A DNA stretch of 64,000 nucleotides from the NCBI RefSeq assembly GCF_000210295.1, contig NC_026741.1, forward strand, positions 682,001 to 746,000. The letters are read 5' to 3'. Positions 10,992 through 20,461 of this stretch are shown here, piece by piece. The first letter of the stretch is position 1. Every line of letters begins with the position of its first letter. Source of the DNA: Trypanosoma brucei gambiense DAL972. Lineage: Eukaryota > Euglenozoa > Kinetoplastea > Trypanosomatida > Trypanosomatidae. The translations under genes were made by a program, and so were the position numbers. Under the pieces are notes generated by a model. That model was not told the origin of the DNA and did no database searches. It was given only the letters and a program-made list of their open reading frames with translations.

Positions 10992-12785
10992 ATGAAAGGC
11001 GGTCAGTTTTTGAAGATGCCGTGTGTGCGTGTTTTACTAGTTCTCGTGAGGGTATTTTTTGTCCATCTGCCTTCTTTTGCTTTTGGGGATGCGTTTCCTG
11101 TGAATGGTGCGCGAGGAGGTAACAGCCAGGGCTACAATACCGATGGCATGCATCCTATTCAAGCTGAGATGCTTCCTTATGTGCGTGACATGATTGACCA
11201 CGCGTTTGGTTCATACATCAAATACGCCTTTCCCAAAGATGAATTGTGTCCTGTGAGTGGTACTGGGAAGAATACGATGGGTGGCTATGGCTGGACCCTT
11301 ATTGACTCTCTCGATACACTAGCAATTGCCGGGTTTCACAAAGAATTTCGTCGCCACGCGAAGTGGGTGGAAGAGCACTTGACCTTCGATATTGACGAAT
11401 CAGTGTCGGTATTTGAGACGACTATTCGAGCTCTTGGAGGTCTTCTGGCTGCTCACTTCATGTACGAGGAGGGCATAGTCCCAATTATCCCTTCGGAGCA
11501 CGACTATAACGGCGGGTTCTTGCGGCTCGCTGTGGATCTTGCAGATCGTCTGATGCCCTGTTTTGACACGCCCACTGGGATACCATATGGGGCGATTAAT
11601 TTACGCCGTGGGGTTAGTGGTGGGGAATCGCAGCTGGCCAACACGGCCGGTGCTGGGACGTTGTTAATGGAGATGACGGTACTGTCGAGGATCACAGGCG
11701 ATGAAAAATACGAGCGTGCGGCGCGGCGTGCATCTGAGGCTCTTTTTGCGGCCAGAGATTCTCAAACTGAGCTTATGGGGACGTATGTGTCTGTGAGTAG
11801 TGGCGGTTTTTCCTCTTCGGAGTCTTCTGTGGGTTCTGGGTTAGACAGCGCCATTGAGTACTTTATCAAATCACATAGTATGAGTGGGGACATTGGGGAC
11901 TGGGAGCGGTTCGAGAGGACTGCGAGAGCTGTGAACCGCTATGTGCGGAAGGGTGGAATGCTGCTAGCAGCTAGCATGTATAGTGGACGGCGGCTGCAGA
12001 CGTCCCAGGAATCTTTGTCATCATTTTTTCCTGGGAACTTGGTTCTTGGCGGCCATCTCCACGAGGCTGTAGAAAGTTCGTGGCCAATTCATACGTTCTT
12101 CAAACATTTTGGTGTTCTGCCGGAGATATTTTCCTTGGAATCTGGCGAGCCGTCGTGGATGTCACATGACTACGTTGGTCGACCTGAGCATATCGAGTCT
12201 CTGTATATGCTTTACCGTGCAACACGAGATCCTACATACCTCTTGATGGGAAAAGAACTGGCACTGGCCATTAACTTGCGTATGCGCACACCATATGGGT
12301 TTTCTTCCGTAAGTGATGTAAGGTACCCGCATCATGATGGTGTTCACAGAGACTCGATGGAGAGTTTCATGATCGCGGAGACCCTGAAATATTTGTATCT
12401 CTTGTTTGACGAGTGCAACGCTGTTCACATGCAGGGACGGATGGGCGGTCGCGCCTCACCGCATTGTGTTATGGATAGCGGTAGCGGCAGTAGCGTCAGC
12501 CACGTGGGGTGGGTTTTCAACACTGAAGCTCATCTTTTCCCTAATTCTGCCGAGTGGTGGGCGCCTACTTCCTTGGAGACCTTGGACAAGGAGGCTGAGG
12601 ATCCCGCTGCTGCGCTCAGGCGCCAGCGTTTGGAGGTAATTGACGGTTTGCTCGGGAGTTTTGAGGAAGTGGACGGTGAGGTTGTTGGGGCGAATGATAA
12701 GGGTGGTGCAGCCCTGTACCAGTTCCACTGTGCCAATCACGCCCTGAGTGATATAGGGAGGCTGTCGAAGTCTGTGTTTCGATAA
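10992..12785 (+). CDS. EDEM-like GH47 alpha-mannosidase family protein (array copy B)
   Basis: A 597-residue protein. The start is the ATG at 10992; an ATG at 11016 (residue 9) is an alternative. Residues 1-32 form a signal peptide. The rest is one GH47 (class I alpha-1,2-mannosidase) domain. Residues corresponding to the catalytic acids are present: E142 in FETTIRALGG, D285 in GSGLDSAIEY and E399 in RPEHIES; T511 in NTEAH is the expected calcium ligand near the C-terminus. The sequence after TGIPYG (TAGAGTLL) is EDEM-like, suggesting trimming of mannose from misfolded ER glycoproteins for ERAD. There is no HDEL/KDEL-type ending. Block 265-290 lacks the TG-x-W signature seen in copies D and E. 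Array context implies recent duplication. Confidence 0.9.
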   Translation: MKGGQFLKMPCVRVLLVLVRVFFVHLPSFAFGDAFPVNGARGGNSQGYNTDGMHPIQAEMLPYVRDMIDHAFGSYIKYAFPKDELCPVSGTGKNTMGGYGWTLIDSLDTLAIAGFHKEFRRHAKWVEEHLTFDIDESVSVFETTIRALGGLLAAHFMYEEGIVPIIPSEHDYNGGFLRLAVDLADRLMPCFDTPTGIPYGAINLRRGVSGGESQLANTAGAGTLLMEMTVLSRITGDEKYERAARRASEALFAARDSQTELMGTYVSVSSGGFSSSESSVGSGLDSAIEYFIKSHSMSGDIGDWERFERTARAVNRYVRKGGMLLAASMYSGRRLQTSQESLSSFFPGNLVLGGHLHEAVESSWPIHTFFKHFGVLPEIFSLESGEPSWMSHDYVGRPEHIESLYMLYRATRDPTYLLMGKELALAINLRMRTPYGFSSVSDVRYPHHDGVHRDSMESFMIAETLKYLYLLFDECNAVHMQGRMGGRASPHCVMDSGSGSSVSHVGWVFNTEAHLFPNSAEWWAPTSLETLDKEAEDPAAALRRQRLEVIDGLLGSFEEVDGEVVGANDKGGAALYQFHCANHALSDIGRLSKSVFR

Positions 12786-13000
12786 TTTGTTGAGGCGCAA
12801 GGATGTATTAGCATAGTTTGCGCAGCGTACCGTTCTTGGTTTTCACCCCGTGGTTGCTTGGACTCCTCCCCTGCTTGAAAGTTCTGTTTGTCCCTCTGTA
12901 CACGAACTTGCTGTGCGTAACTGCCGTTCTTTTATCTTTGCATGTGCTCCCCTGTTGTATAGGAATTTGTATACCGTTTTGGGTTTTGTAGGCGGTGATT

Positions 13001-14871
13001 ATGAAAGGCGGTCAGTTTTTGAAGATGCCGTGTGTGCGTGTTTTACTAGTTCTCGTGAGGGTATTTTTTGTCCATCTGCCTTCTTTTGCTTTTGGGGATG
13101 CGTTTCCTGTGAATGGTGCGCGAGGAGGTAACAGCCAGGGCTACAATACCGATGGCATGCATCCTATTCAAGCTGAGATGCTTCCTTATGTGCGTGACAT
13201 GATTGACCACGCGTTTGGTTCATACATCAAATACGCCTTTCCCAAAGATGAATTGTGTCCTGTGAGTGGTACTGGGAAGAATACGATGGGTGGCTATGGC
13301 TGGACCCTTATTGACTCTCTCGATACACTAGCAATTGCCGGGTTTCACAAAGAATTTCGTCGCCACGCGAAGTGGGTGGAAGAGCACTTGACCTTCGATA
13401 TTGACGAATCAGTGTCGGTATTTGAGACGACTATTCGAGCTCTTGGAGGTCTTCTGGCTGCTCACTTCATGTACGAGGAGGGCATAGTCCCAATTATCCC
13501 TTCGGAGCACGACTATAACGGCGGGTTCTTGCGGCTCGCTGTGGATCTTGCAGATCGTCTGATGCCCTGTTTTGACACGCCCACTGGGATACCATATGGA
13601 AAGGTTAATTTACGCAGTAAAAGTAAGGAAATGTGGATTTCGAGATCAAATACAGCTGAAGTTGGCACGATGTTAATGGAGATGACGGTACTGTCGAGGA
13701 TCACAGGCGATGAAAAATACGAGCGTGCGGCGCGGCGTGCATCTGAGGCTCTTTTTGCGGCCAGAGATTCTCAAACTGAGCTTATGGGGACGTATGTGTC
13801 TGTGAGTAGTGGCGGTTTTTCCTCTTCGGAGTCTTCTGTTGCAGGGAACATTGATAGCGCCATTGAATACTTTATCAAATCACATAGTATGAGTGGGGAC
13901 ATTGGGGACTGGGAGCGGTTCGAGAGGACTGCGAGAGCTGTGAACCGCTATGTGCGGAAGGGTGGAATGCTGCTAGCAGCTAGCATGTATAGTGGACGGC
14001 GGCTGCAGACGTCCCAGGAATCTTTGTCATCATTTTTTCCTGGGAACTTGGTTCTTGGCGGCCATCTCCACGAGGCTGTAGAAAGTTCGTGGCCAATTCA
14101 TACGTTCTTCAAACATTTTGGCGTTCTGCCGGAGATATTTTCCTTGGAATCTGGCGAGCCGTCGTGGATGTCACATGACTACATTGGTCGACCTGAGCAT
14201 ATCGAGTCTCTGTATATGCTTTACCGTGCAACACGAGATCCTACATACCTCTTGATGGGAAAAGAACTGGCACTGGCCATTAACTTGCGTATGCGCACAC
14301 CATATGGGTTTTCTTCCGTAAGTGATGTAAGGTACCCGCATCATGATGGTGTTCACAGAGACTCGATGGAGAGTTTCATGATCGCGGAGACCCTGAAATA
14401 TTTGTATCTCTTGTTTGACGAGTGCAACGCTGTTCACATGCAGGGACGGATGGGCGGTCGCGCCTCACCGCATTGTGTTATGGATAGCGGTAGCGGCAGT
14501 AGCGTCAGCCACGTAGGGTGGGTTTTCAACACTGAAGCTCATCTTTTCCCTAATTCTGCCGAGTGGTGGGCGCCTACTTCCTTGGAGANNNNNNNNNNNN
14601 NNNNNNNNNNNNNNNNNNNNNNNNNNNNNNNNNNNNNNNNNNNNNNNNNNNNNNNNNNNNNNNNNNNNNNNNNNNNNNNNNNNNNNNNCCCGCTGCTGCG
14701 CTCAGGCGCCAGCGTTTGGAGGTAATAGACGGTTTGCTCGGGAGTTTTGAGGAAGTGGACGGTGAGGTTGTTGGGGCGAATGATAAGGGTGGTGCAGCCC
14801 TGTACCAGTTCCACTGTGCCAATCACGCCCTGAGTGATATAGGGAGGCTGTCGAAGTCTGTGTTTCGATAA
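13001..14871 (+). CDS. EDEM-like GH47 alpha-mannosidase (array copy C, crosses assembly gap)
   Basis: Starts at the ATG at 13001 with the same signal peptide as copy B and ends at the stop at 14871. A run of 100 N's at 14589-14688 interrupts it. In copies B and D the sequence between the same flanks is only 23 bases, so the N-run shifts the apparent frame; with 23 bases the gene would be intact at about 597 residues. The block after TGIPYG is the alternative version (GKVNLRSKSKEM..., ending NTAEVGTMLMEM), which resembles mannosidase I more than EDEM. The next block starts like copy B and ends VAGNIDSAIEYF, a hybrid. It has DYIGRPEHIES where A, B and D have DYVGRPEHIES. Catalytic Glu/Asp/Glu positions are conserved. 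Confidence 0.8.
14589..14688. other. 100-N assembly gap inside mannosidase copy C
   Basis: Exactly 100 unknown bases, a conventional size for a gap of unknown length. Flanking sequence is coding and matches copies B and D, which have 23 bases between the same flanks. The gap may hide just those bases or one or more further repeat units. Confidence 0.97.
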
Positions 14872-15094
14872 TTTGTTGAGGCGCAAGGATGTATTAGCAT
14901 AGTTTGCGCAGCGTACCGTTCTTGGTTTTCACCCCGTGGTTGCTTGGACTCCTCCCCTGCTTGAAAGTTCTGTTTGTCCCTCTGTACACGAACTTGCTGT
15001 GCGTAACTGCCGTTCTTTATTGCTTTGTGCTTGAGATGCTTCTCTCCGCTGTTGGCTCCACGATGAATGCTCACGAGGATCAACGTTTTTGAAG

Positions 15095-16861
15095 ATGCCG
15101 TGGGTGCGTGCTTTACTAGTTCTCGTGAGGGTATTTTTTGTCCGTCTTCCGTCCGTGATGAGAGAGGAAAGGTTCCACCAGTACGGAAATGGTGAAAGTA
15201 GAAAGTTGCATAATGTCAGCTATATGCATCGTATTCAAGCTGAGATGCTTCCTTATGTGCGTGACATGATTGACCACGCGTTTGGTTCATACATCAAATA
15301 CGCCTTTCCCAAAGATGAATTGTGTCCTGTGAGTGGTACTGGGAAGAATACGATGGGTGGCTATGGCTGGACCCTTATTGACTCTCTCGATACACTAGCA
15401 ATTGCCGGGTTTCACAAAGAATTTCGTCGCCACGCGAAGTGGGTGGAAGAGCACTTGACCTTCGATATTGACGAATCAGTGTCGGTATTTGAGACGACTA
15501 TTCGAGCTCTTGGAGGTCTTCTGGCTGCTCACTTCATGTACGAGGAGGGCATAGTCCCAATTATCCCTTCGGAGCACGACTATAACGGCGGGTTCTTGCG
15601 GCTCGCTGTGGATCTTGCAGATCGTCTGATGCCCTGTTTTGACACGCCCACTGGGATACCATATGGGGCGATTAATTTACGCCGTGGGGTTAGTGGTGGG
15701 GAATCGCAGCTGGCCAACACGGCCGGTGCTGGGACGTTGTTAATGGAGATGACGGTACTGTCGAGGATCACAGGCGATGAAAAATACGAGCGTGCGGCGC
15801 GGCGTGCATCTGAGGCTCTTTTTGCGGCCAGAGATTCTCAAACTGAGCTTATGGGGAATCACATTCATACTCATACAGGAATTTGGAGACATGGTGAATC
15901 ATCCGTTGGAGGCAACATTGATAGCGTCATTGAGTACTTTATCAAATCACATAGTATGAGTGGGGACATTGGGGACTGGGAGCGGTTCGAGAGGACTGCG
16001 AGAGCTGTGAACCGCTATGTGCGGAAGGGTGGAATGCTGCTAGCAGCTAGCATGTATAGTGGACGGCGGCTGCAGACGTCCCAGGAATCTTTGTCATCAT
16101 TTTTTCCTGGGAACTTGGTTCTTGGCGGCCATCTCCACGAGGCTGTAGAAAGTTCGTGGCCAATTCATACGTTCTTCAAACATTTTGGTGTTCTGCCGGA
16201 GATATTTTCCTTGGAATCTGGCGAGCCGTCGTGGATGTCACATGACTACGTTGGTCGACCTGAGCATATCGAGTCTCTGTATATGCTTTACCGTGCAACA
16301 CGAGATCCTACATACCTCTTGATGGGAAAAGAACTGGCACTGGCCATTAACTTGCGTATGCGCACACCATATGGGTTTTCTTCCGTAAGTGATGTAAGGT
16401 ACCCGCATCATGATGGTGTTCACAGAGACTCGATGGAGAGTTTCATGATCGCGGAGACCCTGAAATATTTGTATCTCTTGTTTGACGAGTGCAACGCTGT
16501 TCACATGCAGGGACGGATGGGCGGTCGCGCCTCACCGCATTGTGTTATGGATAGCGGTAGCGGCAGTAGCGTCAGCCACGTGGGGTGGGTTTTCAACACT
16601 GAAGCTCATCTTTTCCCTAATTCTGCCGAGTGGTGGGCGCCTACTTCCTTGGAGACCTTGGACAAGGAGGCTGAGGATCCCGCTGCTGCGCTCAGGCGCC
16701 AGCGTTTGGAGGTAATTGACGGTTTGCTCGGGAGTTTTGAGGAAGTGGACGGTGAGGTTGTTGGGGCGAATGATAAGGGTGGTGCAGCCCTGTACCAGTT
16801 CCACTGTGCCAATCACGCCCTGAGTGATATAGGGAGGCTGTCGAAGTCTGTGTTTCGATAA
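15095..16861 (+). CDS. EDEM-like GH47 alpha-mannosidase (array copy D, variant N-terminus)
   Basis: A 588-residue protein from the ATG at 15095. The leader MPWVRALLVLVRVFFVRLPS is a signal peptide related to the other copies, but the next 25 residues (VMREERFHQYGNGESRKLHN...) and about 60-70 bases upstream of the start are unlike B, C and E. From YMHRIQAEML on it is nearly identical to them. The first variable block is EDEM-like, as in B. The second is the HTHTGIWRHGESSVGGNIDS version, which keeps the TG-x-W element found in EDEM proteins. Catalytic positions in FETTIR, NIDS and RPEHIES, and the calcium-binding Thr in NTEAH, are present. Of the copies here it looks most like a canonical EDEM, so it may be the principal active gene; this is inference. 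Confidence 0.88.
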   Translation: MPWVRALLVLVRVFFVRLPSVMREERFHQYGNGESRKLHNVSYMHRIQAEMLPYVRDMIDHAFGSYIKYAFPKDELCPVSGTGKNTMGGYGWTLIDSLDTLAIAGFHKEFRRHAKWVEEHLTFDIDESVSVFETTIRALGGLLAAHFMYEEGIVPIIPSEHDYNGGFLRLAVDLADRLMPCFDTPTGIPYGAINLRRGVSGGESQLANTAGAGTLLMEMTVLSRITGDEKYERAARRASEALFAARDSQTELMGNHIHTHTGIWRHGESSVGGNIDSVIEYFIKSHSMSGDIGDWERFERTARAVNRYVRKGGMLLAASMYSGRRLQTSQESLSSFFPGNLVLGGHLHEAVESSWPIHTFFKHFGVLPEIFSLESGEPSWMSHDYVGRPEHIESLYMLYRATRDPTYLLMGKELALAINLRMRTPYGFSSVSDVRYPHHDGVHRDSMESFMIAETLKYLYLLFDECNAVHMQGRMGGRASPHCVMDSGSGSSVSHVGWVFNTEAHLFPNSAEWWAPTSLETLDKEAEDPAAALRRQRLEVIDGLLGSFEEVDGEVVGANDKGGAALYQFHCANHALSDIGRLSKSVFR

Positions 16862-17076
16862 TTTGTTGAGGCGCAAGGATGTATTAGCATAGTTTGCGCA
16901 GCGTACCGTTCTTGGTTTTCACCCCGTGGTTGCTTGGACTCCTCCCCTGCTTGAAAGTTCTGTTTGTCCCTCTGTACACGAACTTGCTGTGCGTAACTGC
17001 CGTTCTTTTATCTTTGCATGTGCTCCCCTGTTGTATAGGAATTTGTATACCGTTTTGGGTTTTGTAGGCGGTGATT

Positions 17077-18420
17077 ATGAAAGGCGGTCAGTTTTTGAAG
17101 ATGCCGTGTGTGCGTGTTTTACTAGTTCTCGTGAGGGTATTTTTTGTCCATCTGCCTTCTTTTGCTTTTGGGGATGCGTTTCCTGTGAATGGTGCGCGAG
17201 GAGGTAACAGCCAGGGCTACAATACCGATGGCATGCATCCTATTCAAGCTGAGATGCTTCCTTATGTGCGTGACATGATTGACCACGCGTTTGGTTCATA
17301 CATCAAATACGCCTTTCCCAAAGATGAATTGTGTCCTGTGAGTGGTACTGGGAAGAATACGATGGGTGGCTATGGCTGGACCCTTATTGACTCTCTCGAT
17401 ACACTAGCAATTGCCGGGTTTCACAAAGAATTTCGTCGCCACGCGAAGTGGGTGGAAGAGCACTTGACCTTCGATATTGACGAATCAGTGTCGGTATTTG
17501 AGACGACTATTCGAGCTCTTGGAGGTCTTCTGGCTGCTCACTTCATGTACGAGGAGGGCATAGTCCCAATTATCCCTTCGGAGCACGACTATAACGGCGG
17601 GTTCTTGCGGCTCGCTGTGGATCTTGCAGATCGTCTGATGCCCTGTTTTGACACGCCCACTGGGATATCATATGGAAAGGTTAATTTACGCAGTAAAAGT
17701 AAGGAAATGTGGATTTCGAGATCAAATACAGCTGAAGTTGGCACGATGTTAATGGAGATGACGGTACTGTCGAGGATCACAGGCGATGAAAAATACGAGC
17801 GTGCGGCGCGGCGTGCATCTGAGGCTCTTTTTGCGGCCAGAGATTCTCAAACTGAGCTTATGGGGAATCACATTCATACTCATACAGGAATTTGGAGACA
17901 TGGTGAATCATCCGTTGGAGGCAACATTGATAGCGTCATTGAGTACTTTATCAAATCACATAGTATGAGTGGGGACATTGGGGACTGGGAGCGGTTCGAG
18001 AGGACTGCGAGAGCTGTGAACCGCTATGTGCGGAAGGGTGGAATGCTGCTAGCAGCTAGCATGTATAGTGGACGGCGGCTGCAGACGTCCCAGGAATCTT
18101 TGTCATCATTTTTTCCTGGGAACTTGGTTCTTGGCGGCCATCTCCACGAGGCTGTAGAAAGTTCGTGGCCAATTCATACGTTCTTCAAACATTTTGGCGT
18201 TCTGCCGGAGATATTTTCCTTGGAATCTGGCGAGCCGTCGTGGATGTCACATGACTACATTGGTCGACCTGAGCATATCGAGTCTCTGTATATGCTTTAC
18301 CGTGCAACACGAGATCCTACATACCTCTTGATGGGAAAAGAACTGGCACTGGCCATTAACTTGCCTGCGTTGAGCTGTTTTTTTTTTGAAAGGGTGCATC
18401 ATGAATGGTTTTGGACTTAG
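17077..18420 (+). pseudogene. 3'-truncated GH47 mannosidase copy (array copy E)
   Basis: Starts at the ATG at 17077 with the B/C-type leader. It carries the mannosidase-I-like first block and the TG-x-W second block. Homology to the other copies ends at 18364, after ALAINL. The frame then runs through 18 unrelated residues with a poly-Phe patch to a stop at 18420, giving 447 residues. The missing C-terminal part of about 170 residues includes the calcium-ligand Thr in NTEAH and part of the (alpha/alpha)7 barrel, so it is unlikely to be an active mannosidase. It could still be expressed as a secreted fragment or act as a conversion donor. It also carries one unique change, TGISYG for TGIPYG. 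Confidence 0.75.
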
Positions 18421-18991
18421 TATTGCAGAGTATTGTTGTTTACCGTTATCTTTCTCTAAACGCACCTGTCTTCCCCGTTTATTTACATAGCTGCGTGCAA
18501 GAGGGTGAAAATTTTAGAAAGCCTACTCAACCCAACCCTCTCCGCTAGCACGGGAGATGGGTTAAAGACGCTTTCAGTACTTCCATGTCGTTGGTAAACT
18601 ATCGTTAAAATTCATATTTTGTGTAGGATGATGAGGAACGCTTACTGGTTCTTCAGCATGATAATTATTTCTTATATCTTTCTTGTGGGTGGTAAAAGGG
18701 AAGCTAATGACTAAACTATTTTGCTTTTTTTATAATTTGATGATTCTGTTGGTGGATGTTTTTTATGTCCTCTGTTTTATTTTATTTAAGTTTATTTTTT
18801 TGTTTCTTTGTTGATTCTTTCCCTCTATTATATATATATTTACTGTTTTTTTTATTTTTTATTTTTTTTGTTAAACACACCAACTTATGCGCTAGTTGGT
18901 GAGTATTCCTTGAAAACATATGCTGTTTTCTTGTGTTGACCCTCTTGTGTTTCTTTATATATATGCATATATATATTTCCTGTAGATTAGC
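18421..18991. other. AT-rich intergenic region with pyrimidine tracts
   Basis: No gene seen. The plus strand is T-rich, with a long T-tract region at about 18,846-18,870, short TA repeats near 18,829-18,840 and 18,955-18,975, and a TTTCCTGTAG just before the next start, suitable as a spliced-leader acceptor. Confidence 0.5.
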
Positions 18992-20461
18992 ATGTTGTCT
19001 CGTTCATCTCAGGATCCCTTTACTGGGGAACTGGATTCTCTTGCCATGGTGCACGAGGTCATGAAGTTTGTTCCTTATAATCGTCGTACGTTGTGTACAA
19101 TGCGGTGTGTTTCCAAACCGTATCGTCGTGCCGTCCAGCATCCTAAGGGGCCGTGGTCTTGTCATGAGGATATGATGATATCAAGATACGGTCAGTGTAT
19201 TATATTTAATGCTATGGATGATGAGGACGGTCGCTCAAGCTTCCGTCTTTGCTCTGTATCGCCGGTGGGCCGGAAATTCGAGACGTTCAGCGCGAATATG
19301 CTTAGTCGGTACCACCAACGTGTAGCAGACGGGTTAACTCGCCTTGTTCTTCATCATTCCCCTGTGGAAGTGGAGTTCTTCGAAGCCCTAGCTGCGTTGA
19401 CGAACCTGCGTGCACTTGAACTAGTGGCATGTCGTAACATTAAGTCGATTAGCGGAGCCAGCCATGCGGCCAACCTCGAGTCACTTGAGGTGCACCTATG
19501 CCCTCTGGAAGCAGACGGCGTTGTAGGTCTTTGCTTGCCCAGGTTGAGACGGTTGAAGTTGCGTTCTTGTTATAAGCTAACCTTTGTTAATGGGATTCCT
19601 CCAGAAACGGCTGCATCCCTGGAAGAGTTGTACCTGGAGAACTGCAATGTTTATGATGGCAGCGTTAACGAGCTGTTTGGCAACCTCACGTCGAAACTTC
19701 GTGTGCTTCACTTGCCGAGCACTCATGTTGATGCCGCTCTCACCGCTATTCCTGAGGAGGTACGTAGTGCGGGGCTTATGTCTCTGCATCTCCGTGAGAC
19801 TCCCTTGAGATTTGAAACGCTATGTGAGCTGGCACCCTCGCTACAGGATAAACTAGAGTTCCTCTCGCTGGAGGGGTGCACAGGGTTGGAGAGTTTTGAA
19901 CCTCTGGGAAGGTTGCAGCAGCTTCGATTCCTGGATGTTTCCGGATCATTCCATGGTGAAGGCCTGCACTTTCTCACATGCTGTACAAAGCTAGAACTGT
20001 TCCGGATGGGTGATTCACAGATAGAGAATATCATGTTTCTTTCGTCCTTGCAGTTTCTTCGTGTGTTGGACGCACCAAAGTCTGTTCTTAGCGATCCTTC
20101 GCTGATGTTTCTTGAAGCTCTCCCCATGTTGGACACGGTTGTCCTTACAGGTTGCATCCTTATCACTAATGTCAATGTACTGTCCACGTGCCCGAGAATT
20201 CGTCGGATATTTTGTGCCCGAACAAGCGTCACAAATGAAGGTGTTACGCTCTTATCGGACTGTCCTGAGCTAGAGGAGCTTGATCTTCGAATGACTGCGG
20301 TCACCGATGTTAATTTCCTCGCAGATTGTTCTTCTTTAAAGAGCATAAACGTGGGAAGCGCAGTGACAAGTATTGATGGCCTTCAGTTATTGTTAAATAA
20401 AAAGGGATTAGAGGTAATTCACGACTCTTTTGATATGGAAACGGATCTCACGGACATGTAG
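18992..20461 (+). CDS. leucine-rich repeat protein with F-box-like N-terminus
   Basis: A 489-residue protein. Residues about 14-50 (SLAMVHEVMKFVPYNRRTL, then RCVSKPYRRAV) resemble an F-box: a hydrophobic helix, then conserved V-S-K/R followed by a basic helix. From about residue 110 to the end there are degenerate leucine-rich repeats of 22-26 residues (for example LRALELVACRNI, LEELYLENCNVYD, LEELDLRMTAVTD), of the cysteine-containing/SDS22-like sort found in trypanosome LRR proteins. A role as substrate adaptor in an SCF-type ubiquitin ligase is plausible if the F-box is real. No signal peptide or membrane segment. It lies immediately right of the truncated mannosidase copy. Confidence 0.75.
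   Translation: MLSRSSQDPFTGELDSLAMVHEVMKFVPYNRRTLCTMRCVSKPYRRAVQHPKGPWSCHEDMMISRYGQCIIFNAMDDEDGRSSFRLCSVSPVGRKFETFSANMLSRYHQRVADGLTRLVLHHSPVEVEFFEALAALTNLRALELVACRNIKSISGASHAANLESLEVHLCPLEADGVVGLCLPRLRRLKLRSCYKLTFVNGIPPETAASLEELYLENCNVYDGSVNELFGNLTSKLRVLHLPSTHVDAALTAIPEEVRSAGLMSLHLRETPLRFETLCELAPSLQDKLEFLSLEGCTGLESFEPLGRLQQLRFLDVSGSFHGEGLHFLTCCTKLELFRMGDSQIENIMFLSSLQFLRVLDAPKSVLSDPSLMFLEALPMLDTVVLTGCILITNVNVLSTCPRIRRIFCARTSVTNEGVTLLSDCPELEELDLRMTAVTDVNFLADCSSLKSINVGSAVTSIDGLQLLLNKKGLEVIHDSFDMETDLTDM

Larger units (their letters stand above)
9981..18364 (+). repeat. tandem array of GH47 mannosidase units, about 2 kb each
   Basis: Five head-to-tail copies: A (9981-10776, 3' part only), B (10992-12785), C (13001-14871), D (15095-16861) and E (17077-18364, 5' part only). 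The A-to-B and B-to-C offset is exactly 2,009 bp. The roughly 215 bp spacers are nearly identical except the one before D, which differs over its last 60-70 bases. Between identical stretches the copies differ in discrete blocks in the N-terminus and near codons 200-225 and 265-290 that are shared in different combinations. Copy C contains an assembly gap, so the true copy number may be higher. The array breaks inside coding sequence at both ends. Confidence 0.9.

Noticed and set aside
14563..14871. Separate short gene after the N-run in mannosidase copy C
   Set aside because: It is the 3' end of copy C; the apparent break comes from the 100-N placeholder.
9981..18364. CRISPR-like or satellite interpretation of the tandem repeats
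   Set aside because: The repeat unit is a whole 2 kb protein-coding gene plus spacer in a eukaryotic context.
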